From assembly GCA_001599715.1 (NCBI GenBank), contig BCHU01000001.1, positions 186,001 to 250,000 on the forward strand: a DNA stretch of 64,000 nucleotides. Direction: 5' to 3'. The translations under genes were made by a program, and so were the position numbers. The notes under the pieces were generated by a model, which did no database searches, had not been told where the DNA came from, and saw only the letters and a list, made by a program, of their open reading frames with translations. Origin of the DNA: Phaeotremella fagi (taxonomy: Eukaryota; Basidiomycota; Tremellomycetes; Tremellales; Phaeotremellaceae). Positions 36,276-46,982 of the stretch are shown here, one piece after another (position 1 is the stretch's first letter; every line of letters starts with the position of its first letter).

Positions 36276-39131
36276 TCAACCCCCCTTGACTAAATTCCTA
36301 AACCTCCCTCTCCCACCTTTCCCAATTCTCCGAACCAACCCCTCCCCAACCCTAGGTCTGATAGTTCTAGTAGGCTTAACATCCCAATCCAACAATCCAA
36401 CAAATTTCTTTCGTTGCGCACAAGATCGTAAAGACGGTTTATGTCTCGTTATAACAGCTCCACCACCTATCTTCTTGTTCTTCAGATATTGAGGTCGGAC
36501 TCGGTCATCATCTTTCAACATTTCATTACAAATTTTTATATATTCATTTAAATCTTTTTTGAATTTTTCATCCATCCCCTTGTTGGCGGAATTGAGGTCG
36601 TGAACGGTGACGTTATCGGTTTCAATCAGATTCGACATGTATTTCTTACATCTTCGAACTATTATCCTGGTGTAGTGATTTAATTGTTTCCCGTTAGCTT
36701 TGATTAGATCTAGAGCTCCTTTGATATCCTGTGATCGTTGTAAAGCGTTGGCGATGACGAACAAAGATTTATCGTCCAGTGTTGCTTGGACTACACCGGA
36801 TCCAGAGGTTGAAGTCGAGTTTCGATTTAATATCTCTGAATAGATAAATTTCCTTGCTCGGTTGTATTGACCGACTTTGATGTAACTCGATACCATGATG
36901 GTTTTAGCTACCAGATCAACCAAATCGACTTTCTTCATCGTTTCGTAAACATGAACACATCTTTGGATGTTACCCTCGTTACCCCATCCCGATAGTAACG
37001 TACTGATCATCGCTGAATCAATAGTCGTTCCAGTTTCTTGCGCTATCTTCAACATCTCAGCAGCTTCTCTCGTATTTCCAGATCGACAGTAACCTTGCAT
37101 GATAGCGATAAAATGTTGAGGTCCAGGTTGATAACCACGATTAACCAAGTGATTCCATGTTTCCATAGCTTTAGGTACGTTGTTCAACGTACTTGTCTCT
37201 ACTTTGATTCGGTTCAACAAAGATTTAGAGGTACTACTTGAATTGTTCGATGTTAGGGATTGTAGAACACTGTTGAAAGCTGTGGTGAATTGGGGATCAA
37301 AGATTAATCCAGCCGTTGGTGAATATCTCGATAATTTTGGATCGATTTGAAGTGAATATTTAGGTGACTTTATAGCGTTTTTCACTATATCCCCCATGAT
37401 GGTATCTAGTAATTCTGCTGTTGGTCGAACTCTTCCACGTGATTTTTGGATCAAATTCATCGATATATTAGCCAGATCCATTGGTTGTCTGGTGAAAATA
37501 TTCCTTGCGTGGATGATCAAAATTCGTAACGTCATTGTGTCAGGTTGAATCTTGAACGTTTTCATCGCTTGGGTAACTTTTTGTAGACCATCATAACCCT
37601 CTTTCGCACTATAAGCATCTAGAAGTAGGTTGTAAACATTACAAGTAGGTCTGAAGGCAACTGGTAATCTCCAATTATATCCATCAGATGGTATCCACGG
37701 TTGTCCAGCTGATGCGGCTGATATCATTTCGAATGTTGATTCCAATTGACCGAATCGAATTTGAGAACTAACCAACGCTGGTATAACAGCTGCTTGAATA
37801 TTCGGATGAACCTCTTGTACCCAAGACCAATATCTATATAATCTGTCGATAGTCCCAATTCGACCTATAAGAATTGCAACGAACTTCAAAGTCATCGATG
37901 TTGGTTCTACTTTCCCATGATACCCTTCGATCGGTATATTAAATCTTGAAAGAAGATCTTCACCACCTCGGAAATCTCGATTATCGATTCTGATTTTTAT
38001 CAATTCGTTGTAAAGCGCCGCACTGGTTTTATATCCCAAACTATCGACATCGTTCAAAATTTTCTTTTCCAATCCGTGCTCAATTCCAAGATCTCTGTAA
38101 CCTCGAAGTATACGCAGTTGCAACGCTTCTAGATCTGAATCTTTGCCACCTTTTTCTATTGCTATAGCCATGTAATGTTTCGCGGAAGGTAGATCACCTG
38201 TTGATAAGAGAGCTTGAATGAGATAAGAGTAGGTTTGCGGTAAAGGATCCAATCGAAGTTTTTTGTGATGGTTGAATAGCGTGGGTACAGCTGAAGGGTT
38301 GTTTTGATGTATCGATGCTTGAATGAGGATCATCAATACTCTAGGTGTAAGTTGAATCTGTGGTATCCGGTACGGTGATATGTAGGTTGTGATTTCTTGC
38401 CATAAGCTTGCCGAAGCCAATAAATCAGCGAATACCCCAACCTTGACCATGACTGTTCCAGATTTCTTCTGAACATTCAATTTCTCCTCGAAAACGTGAC
38501 AAGCTATCTTCGGTGCACCAATATGAATACAAGCTCTCAGATATCGAAGTAACACCTGCTGAGATAGATGCGAATCCCCCGCCCGTTTTCTTGACCTTCT
38601 AACACTTGTCGATTGACCTTCCAAAGTACGTTTCAATATCCATAAAGAATCTTCGATCAATTTTTGTTGAACATCAGATCTTTCACCGGGTTTCGGGAGA
38701 TTAAGTAGACATGTCATGAGATGTGACCAATCTCGAGTTTCGATTTCATTCAGTTCTTTGTAAAAGAGATCAGGTAACATCTGTAAAGCCGCCATGGGAT
38801 TTGAAGATATCAATCCTCTGAATGTTTCGACATCGGTTAAAATGATTCGAGGTCGTCGAAGAAGTGGTGGATCGGGTTTGGTTGGTTGCGCTACAGCTAC
38901 GGTATCTTCGTTTGAGGTCCATGAAATCTCATGTCGATGATGAGTGACGTCTTGTGGATAAGTTTCTTCCACCAGAGCTGCTGCTGTTGGATACGACCTA
39001 TAGCTCGACTGAATACCAATCGATGATCTCTGTATAGCTTGAAGCGATGATTCTGCAGGTAAAGCTCTTGAAAAAGTTGGCGAAAATGTCCGACTTAAGA
39101 TTCTTGAACCCTGCCTCGCACCGACCAGCAT
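36276..39131 (-). CDS. Mitochondrial pentatricopeptide-repeat (PPR) protein
   Basis: A 951-residue protein in one exon, with many degenerate 35-residue PPR helical pairs. Examples are TYSYLIQALLSTGDLPSAKHYM, CNVYNLLLDAYSAKEG and HFIAIMQGYCRSGNTREAAEML (shortened here for limits). PPR proteins bind organellar RNA and act in its processing or translation. The start at 39131 gives MLVGARQGSRILSRTFS, rich in Arg and Ser and lacking acids, a convincing mitochondrial targeting peptide. The longer frame from 39182 begins with an acidic stretch and matches a 5' leader intron with a GTAAGC donor and CCTCAG acceptor. The C-terminus is strongly basic. I cannot assign an orthologue. It is convergent with the septation kinase. 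Confidence 0.85.
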   Translation of the reverse strand: MLVGARQGSRILSRTFSPTFSRALPAESSLQAIQRSSIGIQSSYRSYPTAAALVEETYPQDVTHHRHEISWTSNEDTVAVAQPTKPDPPLLRRPRIILTDVETFRGLISSNPMAALQMLPDLFYKELNEIETRDWSHLMTCLLNLPKPGERSDVQQKLIEDSLWILKRTLEGQSTSVRRSRKRAGDSHLSQQVLLRYLRACIHIGAPKIACHVFEEKLNVQKKSGTVMVKVGVFADLLASASLWQEITTYISPYRIPQIQLTPRVLMILIQASIHQNNPSAVPTLFNHHKKLRLDPLPQTYSYLIQALLSTGDLPSAKHYMAIAIEKGGKDSDLEALQLRILRGYRDLGIEHGLEKKILNDVDSLGYKTSAALYNELIKIRIDNRDFRGGEDLLSRFNIPIEGYHGKVEPTSMTLKFVAILIGRIGTIDRLYRYWSWVQEVHPNIQAAVIPALVSSQIRFGQLESTFEMISAASAGQPWIPSDGYNWRLPVAFRPTCNVYNLLLDAYSAKEGYDGLQKVTQAMKTFKIQPDTMTLRILIIHARNIFTRQPMDLANISMNLIQKSRGRVRPTAELLDTIMGDIVKNAIKSPKYSLQIDPKLSRYSPTAGLIFDPQFTTAFNSVLQSLTSNNSSSTSKSLLNRIKVETSTLNNVPKAMETWNHLVNRGYQPGPQHFIAIMQGYCRSGNTREAAEMLKIAQETGTTIDSAMISTLLSGWGNEGNIQRCVHVYETMKKVDLVDLVAKTIMVSSYIKVGQYNRARKFIYSEILNRNSTSTSGSGVVQATLDDKSLFVIANALQRSQDIKGALDLIKANGKQLNHYTRIIVRRCKKYMSNLIETDNVTVHDLNSANKGMDEKFKKDLNEYIKICNEMLKDDDRVRPQYLKNKKIGGGAVITRHKPSLRSCAQRKKFVGLLDWDVKPTRTIRPRVGEGLVRRIGKGGRGRFRNLVKGG

Positions 39132-39567
39132 TCTGAGGTAGGTGTTAGCTTTGGACTGCGTGGATTCGAAGTCATCTTGCATAGCTTACCTGGAGTACGA
39201 TCAAGATATGTGAGAGGATATTCTGTTACAGGAGTCGAGAGATCATTGATATGATTTTTGAGAAATTGATGGTAGGTTGAGATTGATTTTCTGATTTGGC
39301 TGAGTATTTTACTTTAGGTACAGATGTTAAAGAGGGCTCAGATAAATATAGTGGTTACAATTCTAATGACGTGTAAATCAACGTGCCTACTGCTATCAGC
39401 TTGTGGGGTAGATGCGGGGTAATCGACTCAAGAACTCCTTTGTTGATGAGGTTGAGGTTGCTTTCCTTTTATCTTATCTTATCTTTCTTTGTTGTTTCCA
39501 TCTATCTTTTATCTCTCCTATTGAGTTGATATCATTCTAACAATCTATACTCAAGCCTGTATCCAAG
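39132..39567. promoter_or_regulatory. Divergent region between the PPR gene and NPT1
   Basis: About 435 nt with the PPR leader intron (roughly 39132-39190) on the left and a TTATCTTATC-like run around 39471-39485 before NPT1. That run contains two GATAAG-type sites read on the minus strand, which could bind GATA factors involved in nitrogen control. This is inference from the motif only. Confidence 0.4.
39226..39246 (-). promoter_or_regulatory. Candidate upstream ORF in the PPR leader
   Basis: A minus-strand ATG at 39246 opens a six-residue frame (MISRLL) ending at TAA 39228-39226. It lies upstream of the inferred leader intron of the PPR gene. It would only matter if transcription starts to the right of it, which is not known. 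Confidence 0.3.
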
Positions 39568-41293
39568 ATGGCTATCAATCAACCCAGTGACCAGGTCGAA
39601 ATTCCCTTCTCCATTCTGGATACAGATCTCTACAAGGTAAGCGAACCAAACACTGACGAAAACTGACCAGGCCTTCAGCTCACCATGCAAAATGCCGTTC
39701 TTCATCATTTCCCAGATGCAAGTGTCGTTATCAAGTTTACCAACAGAGCTCCAAACATGCTGTTCAATCGAGAGAGTTTTGAATGGATCCAAGAAAGAGT
39801 TAATCGTGAGTATGCCGACTGTTGAGGTATCTAATGTCATTTTTAGGTCTTTCAACGCTTCGTCTGACCTCAGAGGAAAGGATCAAACTCTCTGAAGCTT
39901 GTCCTTACTTCACGGAGAGCTACTTAGACTATCTTTCAAGCATTTCTCTTTCACCACAAACTCAAGTTCAACTTACATTTGAAACCGTAAGCACGGACCC
40001 AGTCGAGATGGGACGTATACAATGTAGGATTGAAGGTTTATGGAGGGAGTGTATCTTATACGAGGTACCTGTTATGTCTATTTGTGAGCTTTCATACTCT
40101 GTTCTTTGATATAGCTTACACCCCTATAGTCAGTGAAGCATATTTCAAATTCGTCGACACCGATTGGACGTTAGACGGTGTTCAAGGTAGGTCAACTCCC
40201 AATTCCCAAGCTGATTCTGGCCTCAGAGAACGCAAGACTGAAGGCCCATCAGCTTTTGTCACCAGGGCAAGGCGTCACCCCCATAGCGTTCTCAGAGTTT
40301 GGAACAAGGCGGAGAAGAAGTTATCACGTCCACGACCTGGTTATGAAGGGGCTGGTCGAGGGGATTGAAGAGTGGAAAGCTGCAGGTGGGACCGGAGGTG
40401 GACTGGCAGGCACGAGTAATGTGAGCTTTCGTCTGCGCCGCGTTTGATAAAGCTCACACGACTAGGTCTTTTTGGCTCTCAAACATGGCGTCAAACCTTC
40501 GGGAACTATTGCTCACGAATGGATCATGGCTATCGGTGCAGTCTACGGTTATGAAGGAGCAAACGCTCGGGCAATGAAGATGTGGGAGGAAGGTGAGTTC
40601 ACATGATTAGCATTCTAACGTCTAGTCTATCCCCCTTCACCTACTTCACCCCTCCACACGATGTTGACAGATACATTCACTGCCAAAGCTTTCTTCGAAG
40701 ATTTCATCGCTGATCCTGAACGTGCACTTCGATGGAATGGTCTCAGACAGGACTCGGGTGACCCTATGTGGTTTGTTCAAGAAGCCAAAAAGGCTTGGGC
40801 TGAGGTTGAAAAACGAGCTGGGATACTTAGAGAAGATGGAGTGGTTGCCAAAGGGAAAAGAGTTATTTTCAGTGATGGCCTAGATATCAAGAGAGCGATT
40901 GCTTTACAGAAGGGTTGCGATGAGATCGGAATGGTTGGTAAGCTAGATAATTTCTTTGTGTCTAAGCATTTAGCTGACAAACATACAGCCGCTTTCGGGA
41001 TAGGTACATTCTTAACGAACGATTTCAGAAAGGCCTCCGACCCCACTCAAACGTCTAAACCCCTAAACATCGTAATCAAGCTGAATCAGATCAACGGCAA
41101 GAATTGTGTCAAACTTTCTGACGATATCGGCAAGGTATGTCACTCGAGTTTAAATTCTATCCACATGTCCATTTCGCAAAACCGGTCCGATAAATAAGGG
41201 TTCTTGATAACTGATGTCGTTCCGCAGTATACCGGTGACGTTGACGAAGTTAGGAGGGTTCAAGAAATTTTGGGATTGAAAGCTGCGGCTTGA
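39568..41293 (+). CDS. NPT1: Nicotinate phosphoribosyltransferase
   Basis: Makes nicotinate mononucleotide from nicotinate and PRPP, the key step of the Preiss-Handler NAD salvage route. About nine small-intron-separated exons join into a continuous frame. It starts MAINQPSDQVEIPFSILDTDLYK, then LTMQNAVLHHFPDASVVIKF, the typical family opening. Further hallmarks are AFSEFGTRRRRSYHVHD, GTIAHEWIMAIGAVYGYEG, LRQDSGDP in the PRPP/active-site region, and FSDGLDIKRAIAL. The end reads YTGDVDEVRRVQEILGL. All conserved blocks are present. The enzyme acts in cytosol and nucleus in yeast. Confidence 0.95.
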
Positions 41294-41897
41294 GGATTGG
41301 GCAGTGTCTGAAGTTGGATTCTGGCCACATTCAAGAGGGTTCTTCTGTGAGAAGACTCAGAGTGTTGGAAGCTGGCCAGCTGGAAAGTAATTGTATGTAG
41401 CCAAGTAGATATTTAGACGTATAGACAAACGATGATAAGAAAAGGTAAATGTTGTTTACCCAATTTCTCTACTATATGACGTCGTTCTCGTAATGATCGG
41501 GTTTCCCTTATTCCCATTAATAAATTTCCATTTCGGCACTCCACCAAAGAAATATCCTGAAGGAAAAATTACTTGGTGACGCAACTATACGAAATGAGTG
41601 AATAATACTATGCATACGGGAAATACGAGGGGAGAAGAGGGGGCAGCTTACCATACCTCCTTACCCAGTTCGGAGAAGAGTTGGAGCAAATATCGGGTCC
41701 CGTGGATGTACTGTACTGTATGTAACTTTTTTTCTCGAAAGAAGGAAAAACAGTTTTTCTTTTCGTCATCGTGACCGAGAAATTTTTGTGTATATAAGAA
41801 ATAACAGAGAGCGTTTGGAGAGATGATATTTTTCTAATCGAATAGATTATAATAGATTTTAGATAACTTACAACTTTTTTGGTGGAATTTATTGGAG
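41294..41897. promoter_or_regulatory. Intergenic region and promoter of the hexose-type transporter
   Basis: About 600 nt with no supportable gene. A TATA-like sequence (tatataagaa, 41791-41800) sits roughly 100 nt before the transporter ATG, a good distance for a regulated fungal promoter. A poly-T/poly-A rich stretch around 41725-41790 lies just upstream. The carbon-source regulation usual for such transporters is inference. Confidence 0.5.
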
Positions 41898-44014
41898 ATG
41901 GGTTTCAAATTATATGGTGCAGTACGTTATTTTCTACACCAAGTCTGTCGAGCATTTATTTTACTAACAAACAATTCTTAGCCTATAGGTTCGTCGATGG
42001 TTGAACAGCGTTAGAGTTCCAAAACTAACAAAGAAAAATTAGGATGGACCTCAGTAGTCCTAGCAGTCCTAGCCTCAATGGGAGGGTTCATCTTGTAAGT
42101 CACCCCCAGTCCCCGTCCCCATCTCCAATACCAATCAGACTAACCAAAAAATTAATTAGTGGTTACGACACAGGTCAAATTTCCGATATCCTCCTAATGG
42201 AAGATTTCTTGACCAGATTCGGTGAACTTCAATCAGACGGGGTTACCTACGCCTTCAGTAATGTTCGTGAAGGACTTATCGTCGGTATGTTGTCCATTGG
42301 GACATTGATCGGTGGACTTATTGGGAGTTATGCTTCTAATTGGTTGGGGAGGAGACGGGCTATGAGTGTTTTCTGTGCAGTTTTTAGTGTTGGGATCTTG
42401 ATTCAGGTTACGGTGAGTTGTTCTCTCCTACAGGGAAAATTGTTTTCTGATGAGAATTTAGGCTATGACTAGTTGGGTTCAAGTTATGATGGGAAGATTC
42501 ATCGCTGGTTGGGGGTATGTTATCTTTGATCACACGACTCGGGAGTTTACTAACTCTTCCTCTCAGAGTTGGAGCTCTCAGTGCCGCCGTCCCAACCTAT
42601 CAATCTGAGACTTCACCCAAAGAAATCCGAGGATCCCTCGTGTCAACATACCAACTCTTAATCACCTTCGGTATCCTAGTCGCTTACTGTATCTCAATAG
42701 CCACCCGAGGAATAACCTCCGGTGGTGGATCTTGGAGAACTGTCATAGCCATCTCTTGGGTATGGGCGATAATCCTAGGAATTGGAATTCTCTTCATGCC
42801 CGAATCACCACGTTGGTTAATCGCCAGAGGTGATTACGAAGCTGCGAAATTGTCACTCGCGAAAGTACGAGGTGTGGCTGTTGATTCCGATCATGTCGAA
42901 TACGCTTTTGCGGAGATTGCTGAGGATGTAAAGAAAGAGGAGGCTAGTGGGAAGGGAACTTGGTTGGAATGTTTGATTGGTAGACGAGGGATTCCAAAAT
43001 TGGCTTATAGAACTTATCTGGTCATGGTCTTGCAAGGACTGCAACAGTTAACTGGAGCCAACTACTTCTTTTATTGTAAGTGATGCCAGGTTCTTCCAAT
43101 CTCAACTTAAACTATCTCAAACTTAAACTAACACCTCCTTCCAGACGGTGCCACAAATTTCCAATCTGTAGGAATCACCGATTCCTTCGTCACCCAGATA
43201 ATCTTCGGAGCAGTAAATTTCATCTGCACATTCTTCGGTATCTACGTAATGGAGAAATTCGGTCGTCGTTGGCCCCTCATCATCGGTGGTTTATGGCAAT
43301 CAGCTTGGTTATTCGCCTACGCTGCTGTAGGTGTTCGATACGATACCACCGAAAAATCAACGGGCACTTTCTTGATCGTTGCAACTTGTTTATTCATCTT
43401 TGGATATGCTAGTACTTGGGCACCGGGGATTTGGATTTTGACAGGTGAAACTTTCCCTACTAGGACTAGACAGCAACAGGCTGGATTGGCAGTTGCCAGT
43501 AATTGGATTTGGAATTTCTTGTTGGCTTTCTTTACCCCGTGAGTTTCATGTTTTTTTTTTTTTTTTTTTTTTTTTTTGATTTAGAATGCTGTTTGAGTTT
43601 CTTAAAATACTGACTCGTTTGATTAGATTCATCACCGCTAAAATCAATTTCGCTTATGGATTCGTCTTTGCTGGATGTAATTTAGCAGGAGCTATCATAG
43701 TTTTCTTCTTCCTTTACGAATCTTCTGGTTTGTCTTTGGAGAACGTCAACAAGATGTATTCCGAACCCAATCTTAAACCATGGCAGAGTGCCAATTGGAA
43801 ACCTGTCGTAAGTCACACCTCACTTCAACGACATGCTTTTTTACTGAAAGTTACTTCCCAGGGCTTCAAAGGTCGTAGAGATGAAATGGAGGAGAGTAAA
43901 GTCAACGCTAGACGATTCCCACAAGAACATGTCGAAGATAACCGACGTGATACTGAGGAAACTATGCGTGAAACTGGTGTTCCAGTTTCGACAAAGATTT
44001 CAAAGGCCGTTTAG
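41898..44014 (+). CDS. Hexose-type sugar transporter (MFS sugar porter)
   Basis: Twelve-helix plasma-membrane sugar porter of the HXT/GT family. Family signatures in order: FGYDTGQISD in TM1, GRRRAMSVF in loop 2-3, the MGRFIAGWG segment, PTYQSETSPKEIRG, PESPRWLIARG, LQQLTGANYFFYY in TM7, EKFGRRWPLIIGG, and GETFPTRTRQQQAG near TM10. The N-terminus is assembled from exon MGFKLYGA, a seven-base microexon CCTATAG, and the next exon GWTSVVLAVLA; only with the microexon is the frame kept. The intron at 43539-43626 contains a 27-T homopolymer. Substrate (glucose, xylose or another hexose) is not determinable by reading. Family call is firm. Confidence 0.92.
43551..43577 (+). repeat. T27 homopolymer inside a transporter intron
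   Basis: Twenty-seven consecutive thymines lie in the intron 43539-43626, between the donor and a distant acceptor (tttgattag). It could serve as an extended polypyrimidine tract and will be length-variable in sequencing. Confidence 0.85.
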
Positions 44015-44657
44015 AATTTGAAATGAAGTGAGAGGAGGAGGAGATATGAAGAGTATCTGTATCATATCAGAACCCGGTTGATTACATACATGTATCGACT
44101 AGTTTAATTAGTATTGCATGGTTTATGAATAGGTTACAATACCAGCACATCACGAAGCATGTCTCGAAGAAAACCTTCAAGTGCTAGTGTCCGTCTTGAG
44201 AATGATGTAGGAATCCTAGAAATTCGACACGCGCCTGCAAACCTGTACTCGTACATCGAGACTGTAATTTCTGTGGGGAAACACGTCTGAAGAATTCATG
44301 GTGTCAAGAGTGGATGGATATATAAATATATGCGATCTCGAGAGTCTGAGCCGTGAGGTTTGTAGACAAATTCTATATATGGACCAGGATCTTGATGTGT
44401 TGATTGCCTGAATTCAAACGTCCATCATGTAATGCCTTGTCTTCTATCAGAGATATGCCGATAAGAATCAGTTTTCTTTGTTCTATCGCAGGCTTCTACT
44501 ACAATGGATACGCCGATAATTACTGATAAATTCATGTTTTGCCTCTTTTGATCGAACACCTTTCTTTCCTTAGCCTTCTAAGCTTTCGAGTCGCAAAGAT
44601 AGACAAGATTTTCTCTTTCTCTTCACTATCATCTTTTGCCACCAAGAACTTCCAACA
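44015..44657. other. Intergenic region
   Basis: About 640 nt between the transporter and a small orphan gene. It is AT-rich toward the middle (atatataaat near 44320-44330). No gene, tRNA or strong repeat was seen. The last 60 nt are pyrimidine-rich and probably form the leader of the next gene. Confidence 0.45.
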
Positions 44658-45215
44658 ATGTCAGAAATCAAATCAGACAACACCTCCAACATCACTCACA
44701 ACGATCACTCAGAACAGACTTCTGTTGGGTATTGCGTTGCAATCGACAGAATCTTTTTTGAGGGTTCCAAAACCGCAATCTACGAGTTGATCACCATCAA
44801 GTGCTCAGAGAACTCCGAAATGATCAAGCCCGAGACATCATACAGAATTTTAGAGGATACGGCTGATCTCACCGCTCTCAACATATCTGAGTTCCCTACA
44901 ACGGTTTCTCCAGAGGAACAACAACGTATCATTCGCATTCTTTGGAGTGAATGCCAAAAACTTCAAGAGAAGAACACCAATACTCAAGTTCAGTTCCATA
45001 CAACCGAAACCAGAGCAAGATGGAGTGTTAACGAGAAGGAGGAGGACAGAATGGCTTGTGTACCAGATGAGTCTTATCGAATGTTGCCTCGAGACAAGGT
45101 TTCTTCCACAGAGAAGATCGACGAAAACTTTTTCCGAGAGAATTTTTATTTTGGAGACTTGTTAGAAACGAATGGTAGGGGTATAACTTCCTATTGTCGT
45201 GCTCAAACTAAGTGA
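44658..45215 (+). CDS. Small orphan protein, 185 residues
   Basis: Single-exon frame from ATG 44658 (tccaacaATGtca, a good fungal context) to a stop at 45213-45215. The product is polar and acidic at first (MSEIKSDNTSNITHNDHSE), with a middle segment QRIIRILWSECQKLQEK that may be helical. No signal peptide, membrane helix or domain is visible. The pyrimidine-rich leader ending in caacaATG resembles that of the F-box-like genes at 60.7 and 62.5 kb, so it may be another lineage-specific gene. Function unknown. Confidence 0.55.
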   Translation: MSEIKSDNTSNITHNDHSEQTSVGYCVAIDRIFFEGSKTAIYELITIKCSENSEMIKPETSYRILEDTADLTALNISEFPTTVSPEEQQRIIRILWSECQKLQEKNTNTQVQFHTTETRARWSVNEKEEDRMACVPDESYRMLPRDKVSSTEKIDENFFRENFYFGDLLETNGRGITSYCRAQTK

Positions 45216-45488
45216 GAGGTCTGATCAAAGGAGCGAGGGAAAGAATCACGATAAACTGGTTGGGGGAGTTTGTACAAAGGATAGTTCATTTAAATGCATC
45301 GTAGTATTCAGAAAAGGATATAGGCGTCGTTTTGATGAGATACCGTGCGAGCAACGGGCGCTGCGATCAAATACGGGGCTAGGTGGATACGTGAAACATC
45401 TCATCAGTAGCAGTAACCTACCACTTACGATGCACTTATCATTTGATTTACATCTACTTACTCCCAAATCATCTTGAAAACGTTAAAA

Positions 45489-46860
45489 ATGAAGGAACAC
45501 AGCCCACTTCCACCTCTGCCCGAAGCCGTATGGGACAAAATCATCCGTTTCGTTCGTCGAGTTCCACCATCTCCGGGCACTGTTGCTTCGTGGTCTGATT
45601 TACATCAACACGATTTGACTACTCTTATGAGAACGAATTCTGTGAGTTCTGTTCACAGTAACTTCAGACTTTCCCTTCTTTTGTAACTCCTTCGTGTTTT
45701 GTACACTCAAAAGTGGCACTCTGTATTGACTGATTGTGTAGATGTTGAACGAAATCACCGCTCCGATTCTTTACCATTCCGCAGTCGTTCATGATCTAGG
45801 ACATTTCGTCGATCACTCCAATTACACGGTATCATACAGAGATCCTATCCCACCCTCAATCCCTTCACGAAAATCAGTCCCCAAAGCCACATTACTGAAT
45901 CTCGTGGTTAAATTGCATTTCGTTTATCATTCCCAAACCACTCTCCCGAGTTACGCATCAATCCTTGCCACAGCCTCTGGTTTTGAGATCGATCAGAATC
46001 CCGTTGATCGTGGTTTTATGGAATGTCAAAAATGGATTGACGACTTGGCACGACTTACAGGTTCACCTGCAATTCATTTTGGAGGGATCACCAAGATTTT
46101 CGAGAAACTTCGGACGGTTTCGTTGGCCTCTTTCGGTAGTGGTTTGTGGAAGCTCGCACATACATTGGTCAAATATGTCAGAAGTAACGATCGATTCCTA
46201 GTCACTCGACTTCTTTACGATTGTGAGGAAGTGGCTGGAAGATGGTTACTTCTTTTTGGCTATGTATCCGTAAGATCCGTATGCTCTCATTTCAATGACG
46301 GACCACTTCGACTTCCCCAGGGATCAAATCAATATCTTGGCTTTTCAAAATTCACCCATCATGGAAATTTCACTTTGATCTCTCAGAACTACTTTCCAAT
46401 GGTTTTGGGCGTCACGAATCGATATTCCTTCGTTCGAGATGACAAGATCTTGAATCAACGGCAATTCACTAAATTAGTTCGAGACTTTTTGGTAACACTT
46501 GTTGACAATGCCGCTCCCGAGGTTGAAGATGATGGTCCAGATTGGTTTGATGACATTTTGGGACCTGGTCATAATAGTCCATGGCGAGGAACGCGATCAG
46601 TTGATGATGTAGATTATGAAGAGGATGAACATGATCCAATGGAAGGGACGGCCGTTGAACTTTATGGTGGTTTGGCATTGGATCCCAATAGGGATAGTAA
46701 AGATAAGGGTTTTGAAAAGTTTATCACTAAGGAGAAGAAAGCGTGTGGAGAATATATGGGAAAGAGATGGAAAGGGAAGACTAAACTTTTGACGTGGGAG
46801 GAACAGCCCGAGTGCGAAGCTTGTGGATTTCGAGAAGCAGACATGGTCCCGTGTTTGTAA
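45489..46860 (+). CDS. F-box-like orphan protein with C-terminal CxxC tail
   Basis: Two exons (45489-45641 and 45742-46860) give 423 residues. The N-terminus LPEAVWDKIIRFVRRV, then LTTLMRTNSMLNEITAPILY, has the spacing of a fungal F-box-like motif. A longer region with no known fold includes ATLLNLVVKLHF and VRSNDRFLVTRLL. The protein ends WEEQPECEACGFREADMVPCL, with a possible metal-binding CxxC pair. The same architecture is found in the tandem genes at 60.7-63.8 kb, whose tails read WSEW..C.AC. F-box proteins typically select substrates for SCF ubiquitin ligases; that role is inference here. Convergent with the ceramidase gene. Confidence 0.62.
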
Positions 46861-46982
46861 CCAGTTGGTGAGTATATTTCAATAATCCACAGAACGTGCA
46901 TAAGTTAATCAATGAGTATCTAGGGTTTCACAATGGCTATTTTGTTTCGTTTTTGTCTAATTTGATTGATGATACCCCTATG

